DNA from: Dechloromonas sp. | GTDB lineage: Bacteria; Pseudomonadota; Gammaproteobacteria; Burkholderiales; Rhodocyclaceae | Direction of reading: 5' to 3' | DNA: 64,000 nt | Assembly (NCBI GenBank): GCA_011391255.1 | Contig: JAABQV010000006.1 | Span: forward strand, 109,044 to 173,043 | Shown: positions 50,982 through 60,714 of the stretch, piece by piece | Numbering within the stretch: position 1 is the stretch's first letter | How the letters are laid out: every line of letters begins with the position of its first letter | Notes under the pieces: generated by a model | The model's database searches: none | Told to the model about the DNA's origin: nothing | What the model saw: the letters and a program-made list of their open reading frames with translations, nothing else | Made by a program: the position numbers and the translations under genes

Positions 50982-51742
50982 TTTGTCGGTTCCTGTAGGG
51001 GTTGGGGAGGGGTTTTGCCGAAGAAAGGCACACCCTTGAGGTAGAGCTTGAGGGCTTGCCAGTGGATGCGGAACATCACTCCGGCAGTAAGGAAAGGCAT
51101 TTTTGCGAAGGCAGCGAACAGGCTGCGCGCAGTCCATTCACGGGCTTTGCCGGAAATCGCAGTGAGCAGAAGTTCGCCGCCGGCATCGTCGTAATCAATG
51201 CGCGCCAGCAGTGCCGGGCGCTCGAGATAGAAGCGGAAACGGTAGCTGCCCTGCACTTCGCAGAACGGCGAGACATGGAAATCCTTTCGCGCTTCAAGTA
51301 ACTGCCCATCGCTTAGCGGGCTGCGATCCGGGTTGTAGAGCAGGTAACTATGACGCCCGCCAAAGGTGTTGCTGACCTCGGCCAGCACCGCGATCAACTC
51401 GCCATCAGCGTTGCGGCAAAACCAGAGACTGACCGGATTGAAGACATAGCCGAGAACGCGCGGAAAGCATTGCAGCGTGATTTCACCGTCATCCGGCAAA
51501 CCATGTTCACGCAAGCGCGCCTGAATCCACGGCAACAAGGGGCTGCCATCGCGCGGGCCATGGTCTTTTTGGTGAAGGCTGAGCAGGTTGTTGCGGTCAA
51601 CCGAGAAAACGGCACAATTTATTGATGCCAGATCATTGACCGGCACCTGCACGTAAAAAACCGGATAGACAAAGGCATTCACCGCCGGGCGCAAGCGCCG
51701 GTGCATGACTTGGCCGATGATCAAGCGCGGCAGTGTAGCCAT
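50978..51742 (-). CDS. DUF1365 protein
   Basis: 254 residues from ATG 51742. Conserved DUF1365 features: MHRRLRPAVNAFVYPVFY at the N terminus, FPRVLGYVFNPVSLWFCR, LAEVSNTFGGRHSYLL, KDFHVSPFCEVQGSYRFRF. Found next to FAD amine-oxidase-like and CFA-like genes in many Proteobacteria. Molecular function is not established. Overlaps the CFA-like gene by 4 bp and follows the FAD gene by 5 bp. Confidence 0.88.
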   Translation of the reverse strand: MATLPRLIIGQVMHRRLRPAVNAFVYPVFYVQVPVNDLASINCAVFSVDRNNLLSLHQKDHGPRDGSPLLPWIQARLREHGLPDDGEITLQCFPRVLGYVFNPVSLWFCRNADGELIAVLAEVSNTFGGRHSYLLYNPDRSPLSDGQLLEARKDFHVSPFCEVQGSYRFRFYLERPALLARIDYDDAGGELLLTAISGKAREWTARSLFAAFAKMPFLTAGVMFRIHWQALKLYLKGVPFFGKTPPQPLQEPTK

Positions 51743-51747
51743 GATCT

Positions 51748-53061
51748 TCAGGCCTCGGCCATTTCCGGCATCTTCCGCGCCGCTGCTTTTTCCTGCCACG
51801 GCGCCTTGATGCCCATGCCATTGACGACGCGCAAGGCCGATTTCAATCCATCCTCATGGAAGCCATAACTGCCCCAGGCACCGGCCAGCCAAATACCGTT
51901 CTCACCCTGCACTTCAGGCAGGCGCTGCTGGGCAGCGATGGCCGGGCCGTCAAAGATCGGATGGGCGTATTCAAATTCGGCAATCACCTTAGCCGGATCT
52001 GGCTCGCGTGCCGGATTCAGGGTAACCACAACCGGCGTCTCGAAGGGCAGGGGCTGCAGTTTATTGATCAGGTAAGAAACCGCCACCGGCTGCTCGCCGG
52101 GCTCGCCGCTGCCGGCAAAGTAATTCCACGCCGACCACAGCTTCTTGTCGCGTGGCAGCAGGGTTTCATCGGTATGCAGCAAGGCGCGGTTGGGCTGATA
52201 ACGGATCGCCGAAAGGATTTCGCGCTGCGCATCACTAGCCGAATAACCAAGAATCGCCAGGGACTGGTCGCTGTGGCAAGCCATCACTACCTGATCAAAA
52301 AGCTCATTTCCACCGGCGTGCGTCACGCGCAACTGCCTCTCCTCGCGACGCACGGCGCTGACCGGGCATTGCAGACGGATATCATCGAGTTGTTCGGCAA
52401 TCCGCCACACGTATTGACGTCCGCCGCCTTTGACCGTGCGCCACAGCGGCCGGTCAAAAATCTGCAGCAAACCGTGGTTCTGGCAAAATTGAACAAAGGT
52501 GGCGAGCGGCGTATCGAGCATCTGGCCGGTCGGGCACGACCAAATAGCCGCTGCCATCGGCAGTAAATACCACTCCGAGAAGGCGCTGGCGTAACGCCCT
52601 TGCTGCAAAAATTCACGTAGGCTGCGCTCATTGCCGGGGTTAGCTGCCAGCCAGGCAACGCTCTCGCGATTGAAGCGCAGGATATCGGCGAGCATCGCCC
52701 AGAACTGACGGCGGACGAGATTGCGCTTCTGACCAAAAACAGTCGCCAGGCTGCTGCCGGCCCATTCAATATCGGGATTTTCAAGGCTAACGGCGAACGA
52801 CATTTCGGTTTCAACGCTCTCCACCCCCAGCAGATCGAACATCGCGATCAGGTTGGGATAGGTTTTTTCATTGAAGACCAGAAAGCCGGTATCGACCGGA
52901 TGAGTTTTTCCCTCGATTTCGACGTCGACCGTATTGGTGTGACCGCCGAGGTAAGAGCCCGCCTCAAACAGGGTCACCTGATGATCACGACTCAGTAGCC
53001 AGGCGCTAGCCAGACCCGAAATCCCGGCGCCGACCACTGCGATTTTTTGTCCGCGTTGCAT
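51748..53061 (-). CDS. FAD-dependent amine-oxidase-like oxidoreductase of the lipid-modification operon
   Basis: 437 residues. FAD site IAVVGAGISGLASAWLL and EAGSYLGGHTNTV; C-terminal FAD-contact region GENGIWLAGAWGSYGFHEDGLKSA. The family also includes phytoene-desaturase-like enzymes. In Rhodobacter furan-fatty-acid synthesis a flavin desaturase acts with a CFA-like methylase, so this protein is a candidate lipid desaturase. Located 10 bp after folE2. Confidence 0.87.
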   Translation of the reverse strand: MQRGQKIAVVGAGISGLASAWLLSRDHQVTLFEAGSYLGGHTNTVDVEIEGKTHPVDTGFLVFNEKTYPNLIAMFDLLGVESVETEMSFAVSLENPDIEWAGSSLATVFGQKRNLVRRQFWAMLADILRFNRESVAWLAANPGNERSLREFLQQGRYASAFSEWYLLPMAAAIWSCPTGQMLDTPLATFVQFCQNHGLLQIFDRPLWRTVKGGGRQYVWRIAEQLDDIRLQCPVSAVRREERQLRVTHAGGNELFDQVVMACHSDQSLAILGYSASDAQREILSAIRYQPNRALLHTDETLLPRDKKLWSAWNYFAGSGEPGEQPVAVSYLINKLQPLPFETPVVVTLNPAREPDPAKVIAEFEYAHPIFDGPAIAAQQRLPEVQGENGIWLAGAWGSYGFHEDGLKSALRVVNGMGIKAPWQEKAAARKMPEMAEA

Positions 53062-53070
53062 AGTGCCTCC

Positions 53071-53871
53071 CTAGGCGTTTGTGCCAAAAATTTCGGCGTA
53101 GGCGGAGTGGTTATGGATTGACTCAAAATTCTCGGAGGCAACCTTCCATTGGACGATGCGCGGCTCTTTCATCAGCCGCAGGGCAATGTCTCGCACCAGG
53201 TCTTCGACGAATTTCGGGTTGTCGTAAGCGCGCTCGGTCACCCATTTTTCATCTGGGCGCTTGAGCAGGCCAAAGACCTCGCACGAAGCCTCTTCTTCGG
53301 CCATTAGAACGAGTTCCTCAATTGCCATCAGCGAATTCAGTTTGGCTTCGATAGTGATGTGGGAGCGCTGGTTGTGCGCGCCATACTCGGAAATCTTCTT
53401 CGAACATGGGCACAGGCTGGTTACCGGGGCAACCACCCGCAGCGTCAGCTCCGGATGGCGGTCGACGGTTTTTTCGATGACCAGACTGACGTCATAATCG
53501 AGCAGGCTTTCAACCCCTGAAACCGGCGCTGCCTTGCGAATAAAGTACGGAAAAGCAATGTCGATGCGCCCGCTTTTGGCATCCAGGCGTAGCAACATTT
53601 CTTCCAGCATGCGGAACAAGCCGTCCTGAGTCAGCAAACCCTTGCGCCCTTCAAGCAATTCGACAAAGCGCGACATGTGCGTACCCTTGACCTCTGGCGG
53701 CAGCCCCACCGACATGCTCAGATTGGCGACAGTACCGAAGGCCTCACCACTAGCCATCTCGATTTGCATCGGGTAGCGCAATCCTTTGACGCCAACCTGC
53801 TGGATCGCCAGGCTGCGCAGATCGGCGAAGGCTTGCACATCGGGCAGATGGAATTTTTCAGGTGCATTCAT
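53071..53871 (-). CDS. folE2: GTP cyclohydrolase IB (FolE2)
   Basis: 266 residues. FolE2 motifs: [23 protein letters not shown] (catalytic metal-binding Cys region) and the C-terminal [19 protein letters not shown]. It opens GTP to dihydroneopterin triphosphate with flexible metal use, useful when zinc is scarce. Placed in a stress-type operon between a glutathione peroxidase (29-bp gap) and the FAD oxidoreductase (9-bp gap), it would feed folate or pterin cofactor supply under the same control. Confidence 0.95.
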   Translation of the reverse strand: MNAPEKFHLPDVQAFADLRSLAIQQVGVKGLRYPMQIEMASGEAFGTVANLSMSVGLPPEVKGTHMSRFVELLEGRKGLLTQDGLFRMLEEMLLRLDAKSGRIDIAFPYFIRKAAPVSGVESLLDYDVSLVIEKTVDRHPELTLRVVAPVTSLCPCSKKISEYGAHNQRSHITIEAKLNSLMAIEELVLMAEEEASCEVFGLLKRPDEKWVTERAYDNPKFVEDLVRDIALRLMKEPRIVQWKVASENFESIHNHSAYAEIFGTNA

Positions 53872-53900
53872 GGGTCTTACTCCTTGGGCAGAGGGGCGGG

Positions 53901-54458
53901 TTATTTGAGATATTCGTCGATCTTCTTCAGCAAGTCACGATCATCCGGCGAAGTCATCGAGCCGAAAGCAGCAACCTGGGTGGCATCGCGATTAATCAGA
54001 TACTTGTGAAAGTTCCAGCGCGGCTTGCTACCGGTGATCTCGCGCAACTTGATGTAAAAAGGGTTGGCCTTGTCACCCTTGACGACGCTCTTGGCCATCA
54101 TCGGAAACTCGACGCCATAAGTCAGCCGGCAAAAATCGGCAATCTCCTTGCTACCACCCGGCTCCTGCGAGCCAAAGTCGTTGGAAGGAAAGCCGATCAC
54201 CACCAGACCTTTGTCCTTCTGGCGGGCATAAAGTTTCTCCAGCCCATCGTATTGCGAAGTGAATCCGCAATAACTGGCCGTATTGACCACCAGAATGACC
54301 TTGCCCTGATACTGACATAGCGATTGCGGCTTGCCATCTATAAGATTTGGAAAGCTGTGGTTCAGCAACGCCGGGCACTCGCCGGCAAGCGTCGGAGAGA
54401 CGACCCCGACAGAAAGCAGGCCGGCGATCCCAAAATACTTTTTTAGTGCAGAAATCAT
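53901..54458 (-). CDS. Exported glutathione peroxidase family protein
   Basis: 185 residues from ATG 54458; AGGA five bases upstream lies inside the palindromic operator region. Signal peptide ends SPTLAGE. Catalytic Cys in [19 protein letters not shown], Gln in FGSQEPG and Trp/Asn in [11 protein letters not shown] form the GPx tetrad. It reduces lipid or hydrogen peroxides in the periplasm, probably with thioredoxin-like donors. First gene of the divergent train. Confidence 0.9.
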   Translation of the reverse strand: MISALKKYFGIAGLLSVGVVSPTLAGECPALLNHSFPNLIDGKPQSLCQYQGKVILVVNTASYCGFTSQYDGLEKLYARQKDKGLVVIGFPSNDFGSQEPGGSKEIADFCRLTYGVEFPMMAKSVVKGDKANPFYIKLREITGSKPRWNFHKYLINRDATQVAAFGSMTSPDDRDLLKKIDEYLK

Positions 54459-54460
54459 TT

Positions 54461-54549
54461 TTGTCCTAGACAAATTGTTTGCTTAATCGTAAGATAGCAA
54501 TCAAAGACTCCCTTGTCAACGGTTTGTCTAACTTTTGTTTAGGACAAAT
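54461..54549. promoter_or_regulatory. Divergent operator/promoter with 11-bp-spaced direct repeats
   Basis: Three direct repeats TTGTC/TTGTC/TTGTT start at 54513, 54524 and 54535, exactly 11 bp apart (units TTGTCAACGGT, TTGTCTAACTT, TTGTTTAGGAC). On the left side TTGTCCTAGACAA (54461-54473) is palindromic. Both divergent genes begin with TAGGACAAA just before their ATG, so the site covers both ribosome-binding regions. CarH-type regulators contact tandem 11-bp repeats, so this is the likely operator of the MerR protein. Confidence 0.65.
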
Positions 54550-55461
54550 ATGGAAAATATTCATTTCAGCATCGCCGTTGTCGAACGTGACACAGGCCTC
54601 TCAAAAGACGTCCTGCGCATGTGGGAGAGACGTTACGGATTTCCTGACCCACAACGCGACGCCAATGGCGAGCGCGCCTATCCAAGTGCTCAGGTTGAGC
54701 GCCTGCGCTTGATCAAGCGACTCATGGATCAAGGCCACCGGCCGGGCAAACTCATGAACACCAGCGACGAAGAGCTCGGGGCGATGGCTCCGCGCCGTCC
54801 ACAGGTACCTCAAGAGACGAACGGCAGCTCGCCGGCTGAGCTCAATAGTCTGCTTGACCTGATCAAGGGGCACGACGCTGCAGGCTATCAGCAAGCAATG
54901 CAGCAACGGCTGGCGCGCCAAGGAATGCAACGTTTTGTCCAGGACACCGTTGCGCCGCTCACCCGCCGCGTCGGTGAAGCATGGGAGGAAGGTAGTTTCG
55001 AGGTTTTCGAAGAACATCTGTTTACCGAGCTGACCAAACGTCTGCTACGCCAGGCCATTGCAACCTTGCCCGGCAACCAGCGCTCACCACGCGTCTTGCT
55101 AACCAGCGTACCTGACGAGCCGCATGTGATTGGTCTCCTGATGGTCGAGGCGCTATTCACCCTCGAAGGTGCTGATTGCATCCCGCTCGGAACCCAGATG
55201 CCACTACTGGAAATCGCCCGCGCAGCTGGCGCCCATCAGGCAGATATCGTTGCCCTCTCATTTTCGATTGCCTTCCCGCATCGACAAATACCCGGCCTGT
55301 TACAACAACTGCGCATGGTTCTGCCAGCCACCACCGGGCTCTGGGTTGGCGGCGGCGGCGCCTCACGACTCAACAAGATCGACGGTGTAAATCTGCTTGG
55401 CTCACTGGATGAAGCAATTTCTGCGATCACTCGATGGCGGGAAGAACAACGCACCGTTTAG
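54550..55461 (+). CDS. litR: CarH/LitR-type MerR regulator with B12-binding photoreceptor domain
   Basis: 303 residues from ATG 54550 (AGGA five bases upstream). MerR helix-turn-helix at residues 7-70 (VVERDTGLSKDVLRMWERRYGFP). The C-terminal cobalamin module keeps the CarH signatures: Wx9EH (Trp145 to Glu155-His156 in AWEEGSFEVFEEH) and ExHxxG (Glu190, His192 in DEPHVIG), the upper-face and lower-ligand residues for adenosylcobalamin. This predicts a light-labile repressor that binds DNA in the dark. It diverges from the gpx-folE2-lipid gene train across about 90 bp carrying direct repeats. The photoreceptor role is inferred from motifs. Confidence 0.88.
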   Translation: MENIHFSIAVVERDTGLSKDVLRMWERRYGFPDPQRDANGERAYPSAQVERLRLIKRLMDQGHRPGKLMNTSDEELGAMAPRRPQVPQETNGSSPAELNSLLDLIKGHDAAGYQQAMQQRLARQGMQRFVQDTVAPLTRRVGEAWEEGSFEVFEEHLFTELTKRLLRQAIATLPGNQRSPRVLLTSVPDEPHVIGLLMVEALFTLEGADCIPLGTQMPLLEIARAAGAHQADIVALSFSIAFPHRQIPGLLQQLRMVLPATTGLWVGGGGASRLNKIDGVNLLGSLDEAISAITRWREEQRTV

Positions 55462-55500
55462 GCTCTAAAATGGCGTTTTGACCGTTTTCAGTTTAATCAA

Positions 55501-55989
55501 ATGACCTACGCCGGCCCCAGCTTTGAAACAAAAATATGCCCGCCCGGGCAGTTGACCGCAACAGTTGCCAAAATTGCCCGGCCGCTGGTATTTACCAATG
55601 GCTGTTTCGATATTTTGCATCGCGGCCATGTCACCTATCTGGCGCAAGCCGCCGCGCTCGGCGCCAGCATGGTCGTCGCGCTCAACAGCGATGCTTCGGT
55701 CAAGCGACTCGGCAAGGGCGATGATCGTCCGGTCAATGGCCTGGCGGATCGCCTGGCGGTGATGGCCTCACTCGGCTGCGTTGCGCTGGTCACCTGGTTT
55801 GATGAAGACACACCACTCCAGCGCATTCTCGAATGCCGGCCGGAGATTCTGGTCAAAGGCGGCGACTGGCCGGTCGAAAAAATCGTTGGCTACAGCGAAG
55901 TGCTGGACTGGGGAGGAACGGTGCATTCCATTCCCTTTATCCATCAAAAATCGACCACCGCACTGCTGGAAACAATCCGCCGCTTATAA
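55501..55989 (+). CDS. rfaE2: D-glycero-beta-D-manno-heptose 1-phosphate adenylyltransferase (HldE C-terminal/RfaE2 type)
   Basis: 162 residues. Nucleotidyltransferase motif FTNGCFDILHRGHVTYLAQAAALG, ALNSDASVKRLGKG and ILVKGGDWPVEKIVG. It adds AMP to heptose-1-phosphate for LPS inner core. The kinase domain of bifunctional HldE is absent, as is usual in betaproteobacteria. It converges with kup; the two stops overlap by 6 bp. Confidence 0.93.
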   Translation: MTYAGPSFETKICPPGQLTATVAKIARPLVFTNGCFDILHRGHVTYLAQAAALGASMVVALNSDASVKRLGKGDDRPVNGLADRLAVMASLGCVALVTWFDEDTPLQRILECRPEILVKGGDWPVEKIVGYSEVLDWGGTVHSIPFIHQKSTTALLETIRRL

Positions 55990-57879
55990 AACAACCTGGG
56001 ACCCCAGCTCAACCACGCGGTTGCTGGGAATCTTGAAGAATGCGGTGGCCGAACCGGCGTTGCGGAACATCGCAACAAAAAGCTTTTCGCGCCAGAAGGC
56101 CATCTCGGAATTGAGTCTGGGAATCAACGTTTCCCGACCAATAAAATAGGATGTCTCGAGGGCATTGAACTCCAGTCCACCATTGACGCAAAGATCAAGC
56201 GCAGCGGGAATGTCGGGATCATCCTTGAAACCGTAATAAACAATCACACTCCAGAAATTTTCGCGTAGCGGGCTCACTTCGACACGATCAATTGCCGACA
56301 CATAAGGGACATCGAAGAACTTCACCGAAACCAATACCACCCGCTCGTGCAAGACCTTGTTATGCATCAGGTTGTGCAACATGGCATGCGGCACACCCGT
56401 CGGGTCAGAATTAAGAAACACCGCCGTCCCGCCGACGCGCGTCGGCATTGACATCGACAGCGATTCAAGAAACATCGACAGTTCGAGGCGCTCGCCCTTG
56501 ACTCGCTCGGCGAGCAACTGCCGGCCGCGCTTCCAGGTCGTCATCAAAACAAAGGTGCCCATCCCGGCGACCAGTGGGAACCAGCCGCCATCGGGGATTT
56601 TCAGGATATTGGCGGCGAGGAAGATCAGTTCGACAACCAGGAAGCAACTGAAAAGCGCAATCGCCCGCCACCAGCCCCATTTCCAGGTGCGGGCAATAAC
56701 GACGGTAGCGAGAATCGAGGTAATCACCATGTCCCCGGTCACCGCGATACCATAGGCAGCGGCCAGATTATTCGAAGACCTGAAGCCAAGAACGAGGATC
56801 ATCACGGCAATCGCCAGCCCCCAGTTCACCGCCGGCAAATAAATTTGGCCGGCTTCCTTGTCGGAAGTGTGCTGAACCTCCATACGCGGCACAAAACCGA
56901 GCTGCATGGCTTGCCGGGTCACCGAAAAGGCACCGGAAATTACCGCTTGCGATGCGATCACTGTCGCCAAGGTCGCCAGGCCGACCAGCGGATACAAAGC
57001 CCATTCGGGTGCCGACAGGAAGAATGGATTTTGGGCGGCTTCCGGATCAGCCAGAATCAACGCACCCTGACCAAAATAATTGAGCACCAGCGCTGGCAAG
57101 ACAAAGGCAAACCAGGCACGCGAGATCGGCTTGCGGCCGAAATGCCCCATGTCGGCATAGAGCGCCTCGGCACCGGTCACCGCCAGCACCACATTGCCCA
57201 TCGCCATCAGCGCAGTGGCCTTATTGGCCAGCAAAAACTCGATGCCGTAAAGCGGGTTGAGCGCCTGAAAAATAGCTGGGTGGGCGACCACATTGTGCAG
57301 ACCAAGCACCGCCAGAACACTAAACCAGAGCAACATCACCGGCCCAAAGGCCTTGCCGACGACTGCTGTTCCCTGACGCTGGACATAGAAAAGCGCAAAC
57401 AGCACGAGCAGCGTGATTGGAATAACGAAAGGCTTGAGCACTGGCGTCGCGATTTCCAGTCCCTCGACCGCCGAAAGCACCGAAATTGCCGGTGTCACCA
57501 TACCGTCGCCGTAGAACATGGCAGCGCCCAGGACGCCGACAATCATGATCAGTTTGGTCTGGCGCGGCTTGTTCTGCGCATCGCGCAAGGCCAGCGCAAT
57601 CAGCGCCATGATGCCGCCCTCGCCACGGTTGTCGGCGCGCATGATGAACATCACGTACTTGATCGAAACAATGATGATCAGCGCCCAGAAAAACAGCGAG
57701 AGGCTGCCGAAAATATTGGCTTCAGTCACCGGAATCGGATGATTACCGGCAAATACCTCTTTCACCGCATAAAGCGGGCTGGTGCCAATGTCGCCATAAA
57801 CGACACCGAGCGCCGCGAGCGCCATGACGGCCAGTCGCTTGCCGGTCAGCTCCGGCGAATTTTGTTGCGAAGCCGTCAC
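55984..57879 (-). CDS. kup: Low-affinity potassium transporter Kup
   Basis: 631 residues. N-terminal ALGVVYGDIGTSPLYAVKEVF is the Kup hallmark; twelve hydrophobic segments to about residue 460 and a soluble C-terminal domain. Imports potassium with protons. It follows the HDOD gene by 6 bp and overlaps the heptose adenylyltransferase gene tail to tail. Confidence 0.95.
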   Translation of the reverse strand: MTASQQNSPELTGKRLAVMALAALGVVYGDIGTSPLYAVKEVFAGNHPIPVTEANIFGSLSLFFWALIIIVSIKYVMFIMRADNRGEGGIMALIALALRDAQNKPRQTKLIMIVGVLGAAMFYGDGMVTPAISVLSAVEGLEIATPVLKPFVIPITLLVLFALFYVQRQGTAVVGKAFGPVMLLWFSVLAVLGLHNVVAHPAIFQALNPLYGIEFLLANKATALMAMGNVVLAVTGAEALYADMGHFGRKPISRAWFAFVLPALVLNYFGQGALILADPEAAQNPFFLSAPEWALYPLVGLATLATVIASQAVISGAFSVTRQAMQLGFVPRMEVQHTSDKEAGQIYLPAVNWGLAIAVMILVLGFRSSNNLAAAYGIAVTGDMVITSILATVVIARTWKWGWWRAIALFSCFLVVELIFLAANILKIPDGGWFPLVAGMGTFVLMTTWKRGRQLLAERVKGERLELSMFLESLSMSMPTRVGGTAVFLNSDPTGVPHAMLHNLMHNKVLHERVVLVSVKFFDVPYVSAIDRVEVSPLRENFWSVIVYYGFKDDPDIPAALDLCVNGGLEFNALETSYFIGRETLIPRLNSEMAFWREKLFVAMFRNAGSATAFFKIPSNRVVELGSQVVL

Positions 57880-57885
57880 TTTTGC

Positions 57886-58734
57886 TTAGGTGCCTAGCGC
57901 CGCCTTAAGCGAATGGACTTCTTCTTCTGACTCATCAATGATCTCGGCAAGCATCTCGGGATCAAAAATGGTCTCCAGCATCGAAGTGTCGACGCCGGCA
58001 TCAAATTCAGGATCACGCCAACTCGCTGCGCGATTGGCAATTTTGTTGGCCACGTAAAGCACGTCCGGCAAAGTTTTGATGTCCTTGATCTCGCGGTCGG
58101 TCTCGTGTTCCTGAACGGCGACCAGCACCGATTCCGGCAGACCAAGCGCCGAGAGCAGGGCGTGACCGATGTTGTCGTGCCAGCCAACCAGTAAATCGTA
58201 AAGCGCAGCCTTGTCGGCGATCATTTCCGGGAAGCCGGCCGCGCGCGACATCAGATAAAACACGCCAATGTCGTGCACCAGTCCGGCGAACATCGCTTCA
58301 TCACCATTGATTTTGGCCAGCCTTCTGGCCAGCACCCGGCACAAGGCCGCCACATGAGCGGTGTGCTCCCACAAACGCTGCGAGATGCCCTCGAAAGGTT
58401 GCATCTGCTTGGATTTGAGCAACTGCTCCATAGCGACAGCAAAAGACACTGTGCGCACCGCCTCCATGCCGACCCGCACAATCGCGCTCTTGACGTCGGC
58501 AACTTCACGCCCCGAGGGGTTGAGCGCGACCGAATTGGCCATGCGAATAATCTTGGCGCTCATCAAAGGCTCCGCGCCAACCAGCTTGGAGAGCTTCTCG
58601 ACGTTCAGATTCTCGTCCTTGAGTGCGGAGCGCACCTGAAACGTAATATCCAGAAAGGTCGGGAAGGAAATCTTGTCGCCCGACAAGTCACGAGCGATGT
58701 CTTCAAGAATTTTGAAAGTAATGGCGTTGGTCAT
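57886..58734 (-). CDS. HDOD-domain protein
   Basis: 282 residues. HDOD core: LSKLVGAEPLMSAKIIRMANSVALNP, then AMFAGLVHDIGVFYLM (a degenerate HD-type motif) and GWHDNIGHALLSALGLPESVL. HDOD proteins act in signalling, often with c-di-GMP or oxidative-stress pathways, without known catalysis. A tail of acidic residues (EIIDESEEEVHSLKAAL) follows. First gene before kup. Confidence 0.85.
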   Translation of the reverse strand: MTNAITFKILEDIARDLSGDKISFPTFLDITFQVRSALKDENLNVEKLSKLVGAEPLMSAKIIRMANSVALNPSGREVADVKSAIVRVGMEAVRTVSFAVAMEQLLKSKQMQPFEGISQRLWEHTAHVAALCRVLARRLAKINGDEAMFAGLVHDIGVFYLMSRAAGFPEMIADKAALYDLLVGWHDNIGHALLSALGLPESVLVAVQEHETDREIKDIKTLPDVLYVANKIANRAASWRDPEFDAGVDTSMLETIFDPEMLAEIIDESEEEVHSLKAALGT

Positions 58735-58777
58735 GGCTGCGGTGCTTTAGCGTGAAAGTCGCGTAGCGGCTTCATTT

Positions 58778-58825
58778 TCCTCCCCTCACCCGCAAGCGGG
58801 AGAGAGGTCGGGGGAGAGGGAAACG
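58778..58825. repeat. GC-rich palindromic repeat between the HDOD gene and ssb
   Basis: Tandem hairpins: CCCGCaaGCGGG flanked by CCCCTC / GAGAGG, then GGGGGAGAGGG. It belongs to the same CCCTC/GAGGG-rich class as the element inside trmB (35652-35692). It sits 26 bp after the ssb stop on the minus strand and may end ssb transcription. Confidence 0.55.
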
Positions 58826-58853
58826 GCAGAGCATTTGCTCAAATCCATGCCCG

Positions 58854-59324
58854 TTAGAACGGGATGTCGTCGCCAAGATCATCAAATGAAGGCTTCGGCT
58901 TGTTTTTGGCCGGGGCCGGGGCGTAGTCGGTTGGCTCACTATCATAGCCACCGCCGCCACCCGATGATGAGGCCGGCGCGCCCATACCCTGACGGGAGCC
59001 GAGCATTTTCATTTCGTCACCCTTGATTTCGGTGGTGTATTTTTCCTGGCCGTCCTTGTCCGTCCATTTGCGCGTGCGCAGGCTGCCTTCAACATAAACC
59101 TGCGAGCCTTTTTTCAAATACTGACCGCAAATTTCAGCCAGCTTGCCAAAGAAAGAAATGCGCACCCATTCGGTTTGCTCTTTTTTCTCGCCAGTAGCCT
59201 TGTCTTTCCAGCTATCGGTACAGGCAATGCTGAAATTACAGATCGCATCGCCAGTAGCCGTGTAGCGCATTTCCGGGTCTCTACCCAAGTTGCCGATACC
59301 AATCCATTTATTGACTGAAGCCAT
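58854..59324 (-). CDS. ssb: Single-stranded DNA-binding protein
   Basis: 156 residues from ATG 59324 (AGGGGA upstream). OB fold: [29 protein letters not shown] and [17 protein letters not shown]; a Gly/Ser/Pro linker; acidic partner-binding tip DLGDDIPF. It binds ssDNA as a tetramer. The MFS gene ends 13 bp upstream on the same strand. Confidence 0.96.
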   Translation of the reverse strand: MASVNKWIGIGNLGRDPEMRYTATGDAICNFSIACTDSWKDKATGEKKEQTEWVRISFFGKLAEICGQYLKKGSQVYVEGSLRTRKWTDKDGQEKYTTEIKGDEMKMLGSRQGMGAPASSSGGGGGYDSEPTDYAPAPAKNKPKPSFDDLGDDIPF

Positions 59325-59337
59325 AGCCCGTTCTCCC

Positions 59338-60546
59338 CTAATCAGTATGTGTCGCAACCGGCGTGACGCGCCGCTGCGGGAAATTCATTGAGTTTGCAAC
59401 GACCAGCCAAACCAGAATCAATCCGGTGCAGGCGGCAAAAACAGCATTATCGCCGAAATTCTGGGCAATATACCCACCCGCTGTGCCTCCAATAAAGAGG
59501 CCCATCGCCTGCGTCGTGTTGTAAACACCGAGCGCAGCACCCTTGGCGGCGGGCGGCGCAGTGCGCGAAACCAGCGAGGGCAGCGTCGCTTCAAGCACAT
59601 TGAAAGCGACGAAAAAGAGCAGCAGCCAGAGCGCTAGCGCCCATATGTTTTCATGAAACATCAACAAGCCAGACTGGACTATCAATAACAGGCCGATCGC
59701 CATCAGGAAAATTGGTCGCATTTTGTCTTTGCGCTCGGCAGCGATAATCGCCGGCACCATGATCGCGAACGAGACCAACACCGCCGGCAGATAAACCTTC
59801 CAGTGCGCTGCTGCTTCGAGCCCGCCGAAATCAACCAGGGCATGGGGCAAGACGACGAACATCGCCATCTGGACAATATGCAGGACAAAAATCCCGACGT
59901 TGAGACGGAACAGGTCGGGATCGAGAATCACCCGGCGCAGCGGCAGCTTTTCATGGCCGTGCGGTGGCGGTGCCGGCGGCACTGCCTTGAGCAGCAAAAC
60001 AATCGCCATCAGGGCCAGAACGCCGGTCATGATGAACAGCCCACCCATGCCGATCCAGCCGTAAAGTATGGGGGCGCCGACCAGTGAAAGTGCGAAAACA
60101 AGACCGATCGACGAACCGATCATCGCCATCACTTTGGTGCGATGCTCTTCTCGCGTCAAATCAGCAGCGAGCGCAGTGACCGCCGCCGAAATTGCGCCGG
60201 CACCCTGCAGCACACGACCGATGATGATCCACGTCATATCAGGCGCCGCAGCGGCAACAAAGCTGCCCAGCGCATAGATCAACAGGCCAATGACGATGAC
60301 CAGCTTGCGTCCGAAAATATCTGAGGCAATGCCGAAGGGTATCTGGAAAATTGCTTGTGTTAGCCCGTAGGCGCCAAGAGCAAAGCCTACCAGCGCCAGA
60401 TTGTCGCCGCCGGGCAGGGTTTTGGCATAGACCGAAAAGACCGGCAGAATCAAAAACAGGCCGAGCATGCGCAGGGCAAAAATGGAAGCGAGCGAGGCGC
60501 CGGCGCGGCGCTCCTCGGGGCTCATGCGATCTGTGGGGATGGACAT
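59338..60546 (-). CDS. MFS transporter
   Basis: 402 residues from ATG 60546; twelve hydrophobic segments. MFS motif A ([17 protein letters not shown]) between helices 2 and 3, motif C-like region in helix 5. Resembles YajR-type drug:proton antiporters, and this gene commonly lies next to ssb in betaproteobacteria. Substrate unknown. Confidence 0.88.
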   Translation of the reverse strand: MSIPTDRMSPEERRAGASLASIFALRMLGLFLILPVFSVYAKTLPGGDNLALVGFALGAYGLTQAIFQIPFGIASDIFGRKLVIVIGLLIYALGSFVAAAAPDMTWIIIGRVLQGAGAISAAVTALAADLTREEHRTKVMAMIGSSIGLVFALSLVGAPILYGWIGMGGLFIMTGVLALMAIVLLLKAVPPAPPPHGHEKLPLRRVILDPDLFRLNVGIFVLHIVQMAMFVVLPHALVDFGGLEAAAHWKVYLPAVLVSFAIMVPAIIAAERKDKMRPIFLMAIGLLLIVQSGLLMFHENIWALALWLLLFFVAFNVLEATLPSLVSRTAPPAAKGAALGVYNTTQAMGLFIGGTAGGYIAQNFGDNAVFAACTGLILVWLVVANSMNFPQRRVTPVATHTD

Positions 60547-60714
60547 TTTGTTTTGGATTTGTTGCAACGCAGCGGGGAATGAATATTAGCAGGTTTGGAC
60601 GCAGCGCCATCTTGTTGCGGTCAACCGCCAAAATGCTCAAAAAATCCGCGTTCGGCGACATAGGCTTGTCATTAAGCCAGTGCTATGCTGAAGCCAATCA
60701 GCAAGGGGATCATC

